Shown here: positions 1-7,705 of the stretch, piece by piece
Layout of the letters: every line of letters begins with the position of its first letter
Position numbering within the stretch: position 1 is the first letter of the stretch
Assembly (NCBI GenBank): GCA_022769825.1
Contig: JALEJI010000011.1
Coordinates: 62,001 to 126,000 of the forward strand
DNA from: Prevotella sp.
GTDB taxonomy: Bacteria > Bacteroidota > Bacteroidia > Bacteroidales > Bacteroidaceae
Direction: 5' to 3'
DNA length: 64,000 bases
Position numbers and translations under genes: made by a program
The notes under the pieces: generated by a model
Told to the model about the DNA's origin: nothing
Databases searched by the model: none
Seen by the model: only the letters and a program-made list of their open reading frames with translations

Positions 1-1
1 T

Positions 2-1264
2 TGGACGGCATTCAAATGGGACGCATCGGCACTTACGGCGATTCTTGAAAAGGTTAACCGTAAGCAAGGCTTGCTGTATGGCAGACTTGCCTCACTCGGT
101 TTTGACAGCAAACTGAAAGCGATGGCTGAAAACCTGACGTATGATGTTGTTTATTCGTCAGAGATAGAAGGTATCCGTCTGAATGTTGATGAGGTGCGGT
201 CGTCTATTGCCCGAAAGCTTGGAATTGAGAACGTCAAACAAATCGCGCCATCGCATTATGTAGACTCTGTCGTGGCGGTAATGCTTGACGCTGTAAGTCA
301 TTATGACCGACCGCTGACCAAGGATAAACTATGTGCTTGGCAAGCTGCGTTTTTTCCGACAGGCTTTAGTGAGGGTTCGCAGATTGAGGTAGGCAAATAC
401 CGCACAAATGAAGAGCATATCGTATCAGGAATGTTTGGCAGAGAGAAAGTGCATTACATTGCTCCTGCGCCAGAGCGTATAGAAGGAGAAATGACAATGT
501 TTCTTGACTGGTTCAACAGGGATGAGAATATAAGTTATGTCGTTCGCTCGGCCATAGCCCACCTTTGGTTCGTGAGTATTCATCCGTTTGAGGACGGCAA
601 TGGACGGTTGGCACGCATACTTTCTGACATGTTGTTGGCTCGTGCCGACAAGAGTGAGTTCCGCTTCTATAATATCTCCTCGCAGATAAACAAGGACAAG
701 AATCATTACTATGACATTCTGGAAAAGACACAACATGGCGACGGAGACATAACAGAGTGGATTTCATGGTATGCCAACACACTGTCTACAGCTCTTGACG
801 AAGCTGAGAATGTGGTCAGCACAATACTCAACAAGAGCCTCTTCTGGCAGAAAGCTTCAACAGTGTCGCTAAATCAACGTCAGACAGACATTCTTAATCT
901 TTTCCTTGATGGTTATGAGGCAAAGATTACGTCAAAGACATGGGCCTCGCTCGGCAAATGCTCCAAGGACACAGCCATCCGCGACATACAAGACCTTGTG
1001 GCGAAAGACATTCTGCGTGAGGACATTCCTGGAGCCAAGCGTCCAAGTTATTCCATCATATACGGTCATGAAGACATGACCGAATTATTTTCCGACATAG
1101 CTATCGTGGAGGATAATGGCGCAAACTACTTGACCGCGATATACAAAGGCAAGATGCCCGTGCGTGAAAGAGTGCTGCCCTTGGATGCAGAACGCTTCAA
1201 AAGAGGTGACTTGCCATTGGAGAACCTGCTTGCCAAGTATTGTTCATACATTGAAACGAAATGA
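2..1264 (+). CDS. Fic family protein (AMP-transferase type), 5' end cut by window edge
   Basis: The open frame is already open at base 2 and upstream residues match the usual Fic N-terminus (W-x-x-F-x-W-D), so the true start lies outside the window. The Fic core motif HPFEDGNGRLAR is at 581-616. It is the HxFx(D/E)GNGRxxR signature that binds ATP and catalyses AMP (or another nucleotide/phosphate) transfer to a hydroxyl side chain of a target protein. An N-terminal SSEIEG motif fits the inhibitory-helix consensus (S/T)xxxE(G/N), which places it in the self-inhibited class II, not with a separate antitoxin. The N-terminal part looks like the DUF4172 helper domain, and the C-terminal third resembles a winged helix. 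It is followed by a bidirectional terminator. The family is certain; the target is unknown. Confidence 0.9.
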   Translation, partial: WTAFKWDASALTAILEKVNRKQGLLYGRLASLGFDSKLKAMAENLTYDVVYSSEIEGIRLNVDEVRSSIARKLGIENVKQIAPSHYVDSVVAVMLDAVSHYDRPLTKDKLCAWQAAFFPTGFSEGSQIEVGKYRTNEEHIVSGMFGREKVHYIAPAPERIEGEMTMFLDWFNRDENISYVVRSAIAHLWFVSIHPFEDGNGRLARILSDMLLARADKSEFRFYNISSQINKDKNHYYDILEKTQHGDGDITEWISWYANTLSTALDEAENVVSTILNKSLFWQKASTVSLNQRQTDILNLFLDGYEAKITSKTWASLGKCSKDTAIRDIQDLVAKDILREDIPGAKRPSYSIIYGHEDMTELFSDIAIVEDNGANYLTAIYKGKMPVRERVLPLDAERFKRGDLPLENLLAKYCSYIETK

Positions 1265-1346
1265 AGAACAAGGAATAATCTGGGTAAAGGCAAAAGAAGA
1301 GACCGAAAAAGGAGGTGACACAAAACAAGTTAGTGCATATAAAGAG

Positions 1347-1387
1347 AAAAACCGGCGCACCTCATAAGGAGACGCGCCGGATTTTCT
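1347..1387. terminator. bidirectional intrinsic terminator
   Basis: Stem CCGGCGC (1352-1358) pairs with GCGCCGG (1374-1380). An A-run precedes it and ATTTTCTT follows, so it can end both the Fic transcript on the plus strand and the tRNA-Thr transcript on the minus strand. Confidence 0.75.
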
Positions 1388-1390
1388 TGA

Positions 1391-1463
1391 GCCTCTTGTC
1401 GGATTCGAACCAACGACCCCGAGATTACAAATCACGTGCTCTGGCCAACTGAGCTAAAGAGGC
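1391..1463 (-). tRNA. tRNA-Thr (anticodon UGU)
   Basis: On the minus strand the cloverleaf is complete: acceptor stem GCCTCTT/AAGAGGC, D arm GCTC/GAGC, anticodon loop TTTGTAA giving anticodon TGT (reads ACA), variable GGGTC, and T arm with GGTTCGAATCC. The anticodon stem has one T-T mismatch (29:41). CCA is not encoded. The 5' end lies 3 nt after the 3' end of the SRP RNA gene, so both are probably cut from one precursor. Confidence 0.95.
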
Positions 1464-1466
1464 GGG

Positions 1467-1564
1467 TGGGCAAGCGATTCTTATCGCGCCGCTACAACCA
1501 AGTACCCTTGCTACGTTCCCGTCCTGGGGGATTCCGAGGGAGCTGGCCGTAAGAGACTTGCCCA
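1467..1564 (-). ncRNA. ffs: small bacterial signal recognition particle RNA (4.5S type)
   Basis: The ends CATTGGGC-type are closed by an 8-bp stem, TGGGCAAG at 1467-1474 pairing with CTTGCCCA at 1557-1564. The apical part read on the minus strand contains the helix-8 signature CAGGACGGGAACGTAGCA, the SRP54/Ffh-binding loop (compare CAGG-x-C-GGAA-x-G-x-AGCA). The length of about 98 nt fits the short SRP RNA lacking the Alu domain. It is transcribed towards tRNA-Thr from a TAnnTTTG promoter just upstream. Confidence 0.9.
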
Positions 1565-1597
1565 TGTCATATTGAGGGGTTTTCTCAAATGCGGGTG

Positions 1598-1605
1598 CAA
1601 AGGTA
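1598..1605 (-). promoter_or_regulatory. -7 element TACCTTTG for SRP RNA/tRNA-Thr
   Basis: On the minus strand this reads TACCTTTG, a match to the Bacteroidota -7 consensus TAnnTTTG, about 33 nt before the SRP RNA 5' end. TTTTCG near 1624-1629 is a weak candidate for the -33 box. Confidence 0.6.
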
Positions 1606-1703
1606 AGACAAATTACGGAATAACGAAAATAATATCATGTTGAAAAAGCAATATTTAACATATTTTTTCCACTTCCCCACCCTGTCTACCTCTAAAAAAT
1701 GCG

Positions 1704-1711
1704 TACCTTTG
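1704..1711 (+). promoter_or_regulatory. -7 element TACCTTTG before the DUF4199 gene
   Basis: TACCTTTG matches TAnnTTTG. It ends only 10 nt before the ATG at 1722, so the mRNA leader would be a few nucleotides at most. No clear -33 TTTG is present. Confidence 0.5.
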
Positions 1712-1721
1712 CACCCGAAAT

Positions 1722-2258
1722 ATGATAAACGTCATCTCTCTAATACAGCTCAAGGCCTTTGCCCGTCAGGACGGTTTTTTGCTCTTCCTGCTATGGATAG
1801 CGTCGTTCGCCCTCATCGTCCACGACCCGGCTTCCTCATGGGGCAGCCTGCTTGCCATGGCGACACCATTCTTCGTGGGCTGGCGGCTCGTGAAGTTTCG
1901 CGACTACGCCCTTCAAGGCGTCATCTCGTTTCGCAGGGCACTGGCCTTCTCCGTCTTCACGTTCTTCTACGCCTCCATGCTCTTCGCCGTGGCGCAGTAT
2001 GTCTACTTCCGCTTCCTCGACAATGGCGCGCTGGTGTCGATGCTGCTATCCAGCATCAAGGCCCTTGAGCCGTTCTACCGCGCCCAGGGCGTTTCCGTCG
2101 AGGGATTGAGACAATCCATAGCCATGATAGGCGACCTGTCGCCCGTGGAGATAGCCTTCGTATTCATGATGCAAAACATCTTCATGGGATTCTTCATGAG
2201 CTTCCCCATAGCCTTGATAACGAGAAGAAGCACGGCAAGGAGAGGCGCCAACCAATAA
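1722..2258 (+). CDS. DUF4199 family integral membrane protein
   Basis: This 178-residue, very hydrophobic protein has about four membrane spans (roughly residues 17-50 as two, 65-90 and 140-165) and a basic C-terminal tail. The sequence and its place directly upstream of a GT2 glycosyltransferase match the DUF4199 family of Bacteroidota, whose function is unknown. The neighbouring gene starts 17 bases later, so the two are probably co-transcribed, and a role supporting lipid-linked sugar transfer is a guess from that context only. The start is the ATG at 1722 just after a -7 promoter element, which makes the message nearly leaderless. Confidence 0.8.
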   Translation: MINVISLIQLKAFARQDGFLLFLLWIASFALIVHDPASSWGSLLAMATPFFVGWRLVKFRDYALQGVISFRRALAFSVFTFFYASMLFAVAQYVYFRFLDNGALVSMLLSSIKALEPFYRAQGVSVEGLRQSIAMIGDLSPVEIAFVFMMQNIFMGFFMSFPIALITRRSTARRGANQ

Positions 2259-2274
2259 AGAAACAACAAGAAAA

Positions 2275-3225
2275 ATGAACATATCCGTAGTCATACCACT
2301 TTTCAACGAGGCAGAGTCGTTGCCAGAGCTTCACGCGTGGATACAGCGCGTGATGAAAGCCAACGACTTCAGCTATGAGATTATCTTCGTCAACGATGGC
2401 TCCACCGACAACTCGTGGCAGGTCATAAAGGAGCTCTCGGCCAAGGACCCTAACATACACGCCATAAAGTTCCGCCGCAATTACGGCAAGAGCCCCGCCC
2501 TCTATTGCGGGTTCAAGAAAGCCTGTGGCGACGTGGTCATCACCATGGACGCCGACCTGCAAGACTCGCCCGACGAGATACCCGGCCTCTACAAGATGAT
2601 AACCGATGACGGCTACGACCTCGTGTCGGGATACAAGAAGAAGCGCTACGACCCTCTGACGAAGACCATACCCACCAAGCTCTTCAACGCCACGGCACGA
2701 TGGATAAGCGGGGTGCACAACCTGCACGACTTCAACTGTGGCCTGAAGGCTTACCGCAAGGACGTGGTGAAAAACATAGAGGTCTACGGGGAGATGCACC
2801 GCTACATACCCTACCTCGCCAAGAACGCCGGTTTCGACCGCATAGGCGAGAAGGTGGTGCACCACCAGGCCAGGAAATACGGTCACTCCAAGTTTGGCAT
2901 CAACCGCTTCTTCAACGGCTATCTCGACTTGCTCACCCTGTGGTTCCTCAGCGGCTTTGGCAAGAAGCCAATGCACGTGTTCGGATTCATAGGCTCGATG
3001 ATATTCCTCATCGGCTTCATCTCGCTCGTGTGGCTCATCGTGGAGAAGGCCATCGCCCTCTGCAACGGCATCTACGGCGACTTGCTTGCCGACCACGCCT
3101 CGTTCTACATAGCCCTGACGGCGCTCATCCTCGGCTCGCAATTCTTCGTGGCGGGATTCTTGGGCGACCTGGTGAGCAGGCAGAACCCGCAGCGCAACGA
3201 TTACCAGATAGAAGAAACCATCTGA
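2275..3225 (+). CDS. GT2 family membrane glycosyltransferase (DPM1/GtrB-like)
   Basis: 316 residues. The N-terminal GT-A domain begins VVIPLFNEAESL, with NDGSTDNSW for nucleotide binding and DADLQDSP (around residue 90) as the metal-binding DxD region. Two membrane spans follow near residues 228-250 and 275-300. This is the layout of dolichyl/undecaprenyl-phosphate sugar transferases (DPM1, GtrB, ArnC), which load a sugar from a nucleotide donor onto a polyprenyl phosphate at the inner membrane. The sugar cannot be read from sequence. It lies between DUF4199 and a DUF6452 lipoprotein, 3 nt before the next start codon. Confidence 0.9.
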   Translation: MNISVVIPLFNEAESLPELHAWIQRVMKANDFSYEIIFVNDGSTDNSWQVIKELSAKDPNIHAIKFRRNYGKSPALYCGFKKACGDVVITMDADLQDSPDEIPGLYKMITDDGYDLVSGYKKKRYDPLTKTIPTKLFNATARWISGVHNLHDFNCGLKAYRKDVVKNIEVYGEMHRYIPYLAKNAGFDRIGEKVVHHQARKYGHSKFGINRFFNGYLDLLTLWFLSGFGKKPMHVFGFIGSMIFLIGFISLVWLIVEKAIALCNGIYGDLLADHASFYIALTALILGSQFFVAGFLGDLVSRQNPQRNDYQIEETI

Positions 3226-3228
3226 AAA

Positions 3229-3693
3229 ATGAGGAGGCTCCTGTATCTTTTAATAGGGGTGGCGACATTGGCGGCATGCTCAACCATCGACTGTCCGCTC
3301 AACAACACCGTCTACGCCAAATACGTGCTTCGTGGGCCCGTGACGACGTTGCCCGACATGCTTACCATCTCCACGATGATAAGCGGCGACTCCGACTCCG
3401 TGCTCATCAACCAGCAGGAGAACACCGACTCCTTCTCGCTGCCCATGAGCTACAACAGGCCGGAGGACGTGCTCGTAATGCAGACCAACAACCTCTTCGA
3501 CACCATAAAGGTGGAGAAGACCAACACCCCACACTTTGAATCGGTGGACTGCGGAGTGAACTATTTCCACACCATCACCAACGTGACATACACGCGCCAC
3601 GCCATCGACTCGGTGGTCATTCATCACAACTTCGTCAACTATGATGCCTCGCAACAGCATTTCTATATCTATTTTAAGAAGAGTCGCCAGTAG
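3229..3693 (+). CDS. DUF6452 family lipoprotein
   Basis: 154 residues. The N-terminus MRRLLYLLIGVATLAAC is a lipoprotein signal peptide with the lipidated Cys at residue 17. The next residues, CPLNNTVYAKY, are typical of DUF6452 proteins of Bacteroidota. The rest is predicted beta-rich with no catalytic motif. It starts 3 nt after the glycosyltransferase, and the following DUF6048 gene overlaps its 3' end by 53 nt, which indicates tight translational linkage. Function unknown; periplasmic or outer-membrane attachment is inferred from the lipobox. Confidence 0.8.
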   Translation: MRRLLYLLIGVATLAACSTIDCPLNNTVYAKYVLRGPVTTLPDMLTISTMISGDSDSVLINQQENTDSFSLPMSYNRPEDVLVMQTNNLFDTIKVEKTNTPHFESVDCGVNYFHTITNVTYTRHAIDSVVIHHNFVNYDASQQHFYIYFKKSRQ

Positions 3694-4378
3694 CCTCCTG
3701 CTGCTGCTCGCCCTCACCGCCACGGCGCAACGCCCGCAAGGCACGGGGCAGCAACGTCTCTCCAAGGACCAGCAGCTGAAGCTGCGCATGAAAGCCATCG
3801 ACGACTCCATACCCTTGTGGCGCGGCATCCAAGTGAAGGCCGACCTCATGGGCGCCGTGCAGCGCGGACTGTCGTCGACGGGACAATACGAGGCTGGGGT
3901 GAGGGCCAACCTCAAGGACAAGTATTTCCCCGTGGTGGAGATGGGATTGGGCCAGGCCGACAACACCGACCTCTCCACAAGCACCCACTACAAGACCTCG
4001 GCGCCATACTGGAAGGTAGGCATGGACTTCAACATCATGAAGAACAAGCACGACATCTACCGCCTCTTCGCCGGCGTGAGATACGCCTTCACCAGCTTCA
4101 AGTTCGACATAGACCGACCCAACGTCACCGACCCCGTTTGGGGCGACAAGGTGCCGTTCTCCCTCCACGACGTGAAGGCGCAATACCACTGGATGGAAGC
4201 CGTCTTCGGCACCGAGGCCAAGATAGTGGGCCCCGTGAGCCTCGGCTGGACATTCAGGTACAGAAGAAGGATAGCCCACAAGGACGGAGGCTACGGCAAC
4301 CCCTGGTACGTGCCGGGGTTCGGCAAACAAGGCTCGTCGAGGATATGGGGCTCGTTCGAGCTGATGGTAAACCTGTGA
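3641..4378 (+). CDS. DUF6048 family outer-membrane-type protein
   Basis: 245 residues with a signal peptide (hydrophobic stretch about residues 12-28, ending LTATAQ). The mature part has alternating strands rich in aromatic and charged residues and ends in a hydrophobic strand, as expected of a small outer-membrane beta-barrel. Sequence and pairing with a DUF6452 lipoprotein point to DUF6048. The only ATG codons that include the signal peptide are at 3641 and 3644, so the 53-nt overlap with the upstream gene is probably real. Function unknown. Confidence 0.75.
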   Translation: MMPRNSISISILRRVASSLLLLLALTATAQRPQGTGQQRLSKDQQLKLRMKAIDDSIPLWRGIQVKADLMGAVQRGLSSTGQYEAGVRANLKDKYFPVVEMGLGQADNTDLSTSTHYKTSAPYWKVGMDFNIMKNKHDIYRLFAGVRYAFTSFKFDIDRPNVTDPVWGDKVPFSLHDVKAQYHWMEAVFGTEAKIVGPVSLGWTFRYRRRIAHKDGGYGNPWYVPGFGKQGSSRIWGSFELMVNL

Positions 4379-4400
4379 AACTTAGATTCCACACACTATA

Positions 4401-5414
4401 ATGAAAAAGAAAAATATCGTCAAGGCCGCATTCCTCGTTGTCTTGATAGTGGCCTCGGTAGCCATCATCTGGCAGCAACGCTCCACGCCATACCAGCACG
4501 ACACCGGATTCATCTTCGGCACCACTTACAGCATCACGTACCAATACGCCAAGGACTTGCAACCCGAGATAGAGGCTGAGATGAAAGAGGTGGACTCCGC
4601 GTTGTCGCCGTTCAACAAGCAGAGCATCATCACCGCAATAAACAACAACCAGAAGACAAGCCTCAACAAGAAATTCACGGAGGTGTTCAACCTCGCCGAG
4701 AAGATATCGCGCGAGACCGACGGCGCGTTCGACATCACCGTGGCTCCGCTGGTCAACGAATGGGGCTTCGGCTTCAAGAAAGGCGTGGACCCGAGCAAGC
4801 ACGCCATCGACTCGCTGCGCCAAATAGTGGGCTACCAAAAGGTGGCGCTCAAGGACGGCAAGATCGTGAAGCAAGACCCACGCATAAACCTCGACTGCTC
4901 AGGCGTGGCCAAGGGCTATGGCTCCGACTGCGTGGCTAACCTGCTGCGCCGTCATGGGATAGAGAACTTCATGGTGGAGATAGGCGGCGAGGTAGTCACG
5001 TCGGGCATCAACCCCGACAGGGTGCCTTGGAGAATAGGCGTGACAAAGCCCGTGGACGACCCGACACTGCAAGGCGGCGAGCTGCAGACCGTGCTCAACG
5101 TCACCGACAAGGCAATGGCCACAAGCGGAAACTATCGTAATTTCTATTATAAAGGGGGCAAGAAATATGCCCACACCATAGACCCAAAGACCGGCTACCC
5201 GGTGCAGCACAACATACTGTCGTCTACCGTGGTGGCCGACAATTGCGCCACGGCCGACGCTTACGCCACGGCGTTCATGGTCATGGGCCTGGAAAAGGCG
5301 AAAGCCATATTGGACAAGCATCCCGAGCTAATGGTATATTTCATATATAGCGACAAGGATGGGAAAAACGCCGTGTGGTTTTCACCGTCAATGAAAAAAG
5401 TCATAACACAATGA
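4401..5414 (+). CDS. apbE: FAD:protein FMN transferase (ApbE)
   Basis: 337 residues with an N-terminal membrane anchor/signal (residues 5-24). ApbE cleaves FAD and attaches FMN through a phosphoester bond to Thr or Ser of exported or membrane proteins. Visible landmarks are FGTTYSITY, the substrate-binding LDCSGVAKGYG, the GGEV turn, HTIDPKTGYPV, and the metal-site region DNCATADAYATAFMVMG. The obvious clients in this window are NqrB and NqrC, 52 kb away. It may be co-transcribed with the genes upstream (22-nt gap), and its stop overlaps the start of the Crp-like gene by 4 nt (ATGA). Confidence 0.93.
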   Translation: MKKKNIVKAAFLVVLIVASVAIIWQQRSTPYQHDTGFIFGTTYSITYQYAKDLQPEIEAEMKEVDSALSPFNKQSIITAINNNQKTSLNKKFTEVFNLAEKISRETDGAFDITVAPLVNEWGFGFKKGVDPSKHAIDSLRQIVGYQKVALKDGKIVKQDPRINLDCSGVAKGYGSDCVANLLRRHGIENFMVEIGGEVVTSGINPDRVPWRIGVTKPVDDPTLQGGELQTVLNVTDKAMATSGNYRNFYYKGGKKYAHTIDPKTGYPVQHNILSSTVVADNCATADAYATAFMVMGLEKAKAILDKHPELMVYFIYSDKDGKNAVWFSPSMKKVITQ

Positions 5415-6100
5415 GATGGGACTCACTTGCTTCTCTGCCGCTCTTCATCGGAATGAGCCAGAAAGAACTTGAGAGCATAATGACACAGACACGCATCGAC
5501 TTCAACAAGGTCGATGCCGACACTGTCATCGTGAGACGCAATCAGAAATGTGGCAAACTGGTTATCGCAATCTCCGGCGAACTGCTATGCGAGACGTGCT
5601 CAGACGACAACGCTTACAAGATTGAGGAGGAGATAAGCGCGCCAATGGTATTGCAACCGGTCAGCATATTCGGAAAATATCAAGTGTTCACGAAAACGAT
5701 AACGGCCGTCACGCAAACCAACACCATCACCTTCGAGAAAGACGAGCTGCACAGGCTGCTCGACAAGTCGCTGATTTTCCGCATAAACCTTATCCGCATT
5801 CTCGCCACGCAACTGCAAAAACGAGAACAGCAATTGTGCAAACAGGTGTATCACCCGAAAGGCAATACTCCGGGTGAGCAACGAAACGACTCGCTGGTTT
5901 ACCGCATAAAGCAATTCATAAAATGCCGTTGCGTCACTCCAGCCGGACGGAAAGTGCTTTACGTCAACATGGACGACTTGGGCGATATGCTCGGGCAAAA
6001 CCGCCAACAAATATCCATTGCGCTCAACAGCATGGAGCAAGAGGGACTGCTCAAGAGCTTACGCGGGAAAATCGTGATACCCCAACTGCAAGACCTTTAA
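5411..6100 (+). CDS. Crp/Fnr family transcription regulator
   Basis: 229 residues from the ATG at 5411. That start is chosen because it gives the usual MxxWxxLxxLPLF N-terminus and a 4-nt ATGA overlap with apbE; an ATG at 5375 in the same frame would lie inside apbE. Residues about 10-130 form a cyclic-nucleotide-binding-like beta-roll, followed by a dimer helix (LRILATQLQKREQQL in outline) and a C-terminal winged helix with recognition region DLGDMLGQNRQQISIALNSMEQEGLL. There is no N-terminal Fnr-type four-Cys cluster. Effector and targets are unknown; coupling to apbE suggests a link to flavin or redox metabolism. Confidence 0.88.
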   Translation: MRWDSLASLPLFIGMSQKELESIMTQTRIDFNKVDADTVIVRRNQKCGKLVIAISGELLCETCSDDNAYKIEEEISAPMVLQPVSIFGKYQVFTKTITAVTQTNTITFEKDELHRLLDKSLIFRINLIRILATQLQKREQQLCKQVYHPKGNTPGEQRNDSLVYRIKQFIKCRCVTPAGRKVLYVNMDDLGDMLGQNRQQISIALNSMEQEGLLKSLRGKIVIPQLQDL

Positions 6101-6102
6101 GC

Positions 6103-6693
6103 TCACAGCGAATTCTTGCCCAAGGCGCCATAAACTATCTTCGCTATCAACGGGCGCGACGTCTCCTCGGTGAGGCCATGACCGAGCCTGCCATAGATAA
6201 ACGGCACCTCAAGGCCCTTGATGCAATAATGAGTGATGTCGGCTACCATGTCCACGTTTTCAATGTCAAACTCGCCGTCGGCCTTGCCTTCGGCATAAAC
6301 CTTCCGAAACAGCTTCATCTCGTCCTCATCGAAATTCTTGCGCACCTTCTCCACCGTCCAGATGTTACGGAAGAACTCCGCGCGGAGATTGCCGTTGCGC
6401 ACCACCGTTTCCCTGATTGACGTAAGGTGGGTGTAGATAAGCTCTATCACCTTGTCCTGAGGCGGTATGCGCTTCGCGGCCACGGCGTCGAGCTTGTCGC
6501 TCAAGCGTTCAAGCTCCGACTCTATCACGGCATAGTAAATGTCCTCCTTGCAGTTGAAATAAGTGTAGAGCGTGCGGCGGCCCTTGCCCGAGGCCAACGC
6601 GATGTCGTTCATCGTGGTTCCATTAATTCCCTTCTTGGCAAACAGTTGACGCGCCACGTCAACCAGCTTCTGGCGAGTTTTGGATATTGACAT
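6103..6693 (-). CDS. TetR/AcrR family transcription regulator
   Basis: 196 residues from the ATG at 6693 (MSISKTRQKL). The frame stays open upstream, but that part has no TetR character and contains the promoter. The N-terminal HTH is clear: LVDVARQLFAKKGINGTTMNDI followed by AxASGKGRRTLYTYFNCKEDI. The C-terminal ligand-binding helices are variable, so the effector cannot be predicted. The gene is convergent with the Crp-like gene with only 2 nt between stop codons and no visible terminator. It is divergent from the ECF sigma gene across a 349-nt gap. Confidence 0.9.
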   Translation of the reverse strand: MSISKTRQKLVDVARQLFAKKGINGTTMNDIALASGKGRRTLYTYFNCKEDIYYAVIESELERLSDKLDAVAAKRIPPQDKVIELIYTHLTSIRETVVRNGNLRAEFFRNIWTVEKVRKNFDEDEMKLFRKVYAEGKADGEFDIENVDMVADITHYCIKGLEVPFIYGRLGHGLTEETSRPLIAKIVYGALGKNSL

Positions 6694-6783
6694 TATTATA
6701 TTTGCTTTACGTGTTCTTTTTATTATCTGCCTTTTCGCGCCCAATGATTGCACACGCGCAGGGCGTGTGCAGGTAGACACGTG

Positions 6784-6814
6784 CAAAATTATCAATTTTA
6801 ATTGAATGTCACAA
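6784..6814 (-). promoter_or_regulatory. promoter of the TetR gene
   Basis: On the minus strand TTG (6812-6814), a 20-nt spacer and TAATTTTG (6784-6791) match the Bacteroidota -33/-7 promoter well. It supports placing the TetR start at 6693. Confidence 0.65.
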
Positions 6815-6997
6815 GCAATACGCCAACAAAGAACGCCACGTTTTTTAATAAACTTAATGTAGAGCACGGTGGGACGCGCCATTCACATATATCAAAAGCG
6901 GCGAAAACTGGCGCGACCTGAAGCCATCGCGATTAAACTTTTACAAAAATAGTAATATTTTTTTGCACAGGAGATACAGTCTTTGCGATAATTTAAG

Positions 6998-7005
6998 TAA
7001 TTTTG
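6998..7005 (+). promoter_or_regulatory. -7 element TAATTTTG before the ECF sigma gene
   Basis: TAATTTTG lies 37 nt before the GTG at 7043. A TTTG is present at 6982-6985 but the spacing is too short, so the -33 box is uncertain. The rest of the 6694-7042 gap is AT-rich and holds only the two divergent promoters. Confidence 0.45.
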
Positions 7006-7042
7006 AAGCCGAAATCCATATACGTGACAAAGATAGAGACTC

Positions 7043-7636
7043 GTGGGCAAGGACATAGACATAACCGACATCAGCCGCCTTATGGAATGGGACGAGACCT
7101 CGTTTCATTGGCTCTATCGTGAATATTACAAGTCGCTCGTGGCCCACGCAATGCGCCTCATCGGTGACGCGCCTTGCGCGGAAGACATCGTGGAGGAACT
7201 CTTCGTACACATATACGACACCCGCCAGACGTTCACGTCTTTCCAAGCCCTTCGCAACTACCTTTACAGCAGCGTGTATCATCGTTGCATCGACAACCTG
7301 CGCCATAACAAGACCGTAAACCTTTTCGCCCAAGACCCCACGCTGCGTGGCGAGGCCATGACGGAGGAGGAGGACGAGGCCAGTTTCCGTGAAGAGTTCT
7401 ACCGCCGCCTGTTCAAGGTCATCGACTCGATGCCCCCACGCCAGCGCGCCGTGTTCGTGGCGGCCATGGAGGGCAAGAGCAACAAGGAGATAGCCTTGGA
7501 GCTCGGCGTAAGCGTTGACACCGTGAAGACGCAGAAGAAACGCGGCATGAAGACACTGCGCGAAGAGATGAGCGACGGCAGGATGGCAAAAGCCCTAAAC
7601 CTGCTGTTGCTTTATTATATCATTACCCCAAACTGA
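7043..7636 (+). CDS. ECF RNA polymerase sigma-70 factor (Bacteroides expansion type)
   Basis: 197 residues from a GTG at 7043; an ATG at 7082 (MEWDETSFHWLYREYYKSL) is an alternative start giving 184 residues. Sigma region 2 covers about residues 18-85 (FHWLYREYYKSLVAHAM, then EDIVEELF). Region 4 covers about 130-185 (LPxxxR-type MPPRQRAVFV, then GKSNKEIALELGVSVDTVKTQ). This is the class held by FecR anti-sigma factors and released by a TonB-dependent transporter. The adjacent FecR and STN-containing SusC genes make this locus its likely regulon. Confidence 0.93.
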   Translation: MGKDIDITDISRLMEWDETSFHWLYREYYKSLVAHAMRLIGDAPCAEDIVEELFVHIYDTRQTFTSFQALRNYLYSSVYHRCIDNLRHNKTVNLFAQDPTLRGEAMTEEEDEASFREEFYRRLFKVIDSMPPRQRAVFVAAMEGKSNKEIALELGVSVDTVKTQKKRGMKTLREEMSDGRMAKALNLLLLYYIITPN

Positions 7637-7705
7637 CATTTTTTTGTTTTTTTTGTCACCCTATTGTCTTTTTTAATCGTTATTAGGTTTAGAATAACGA
7701 GATAA

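Noticed and set aside
1..1264. Fic protein as part of a toxin-antitoxin pair
   Set aside because: The inhibitory motif SSEIEG lies in the protein itself and no small antitoxin gene is visible downstream; the upstream side is outside the window.
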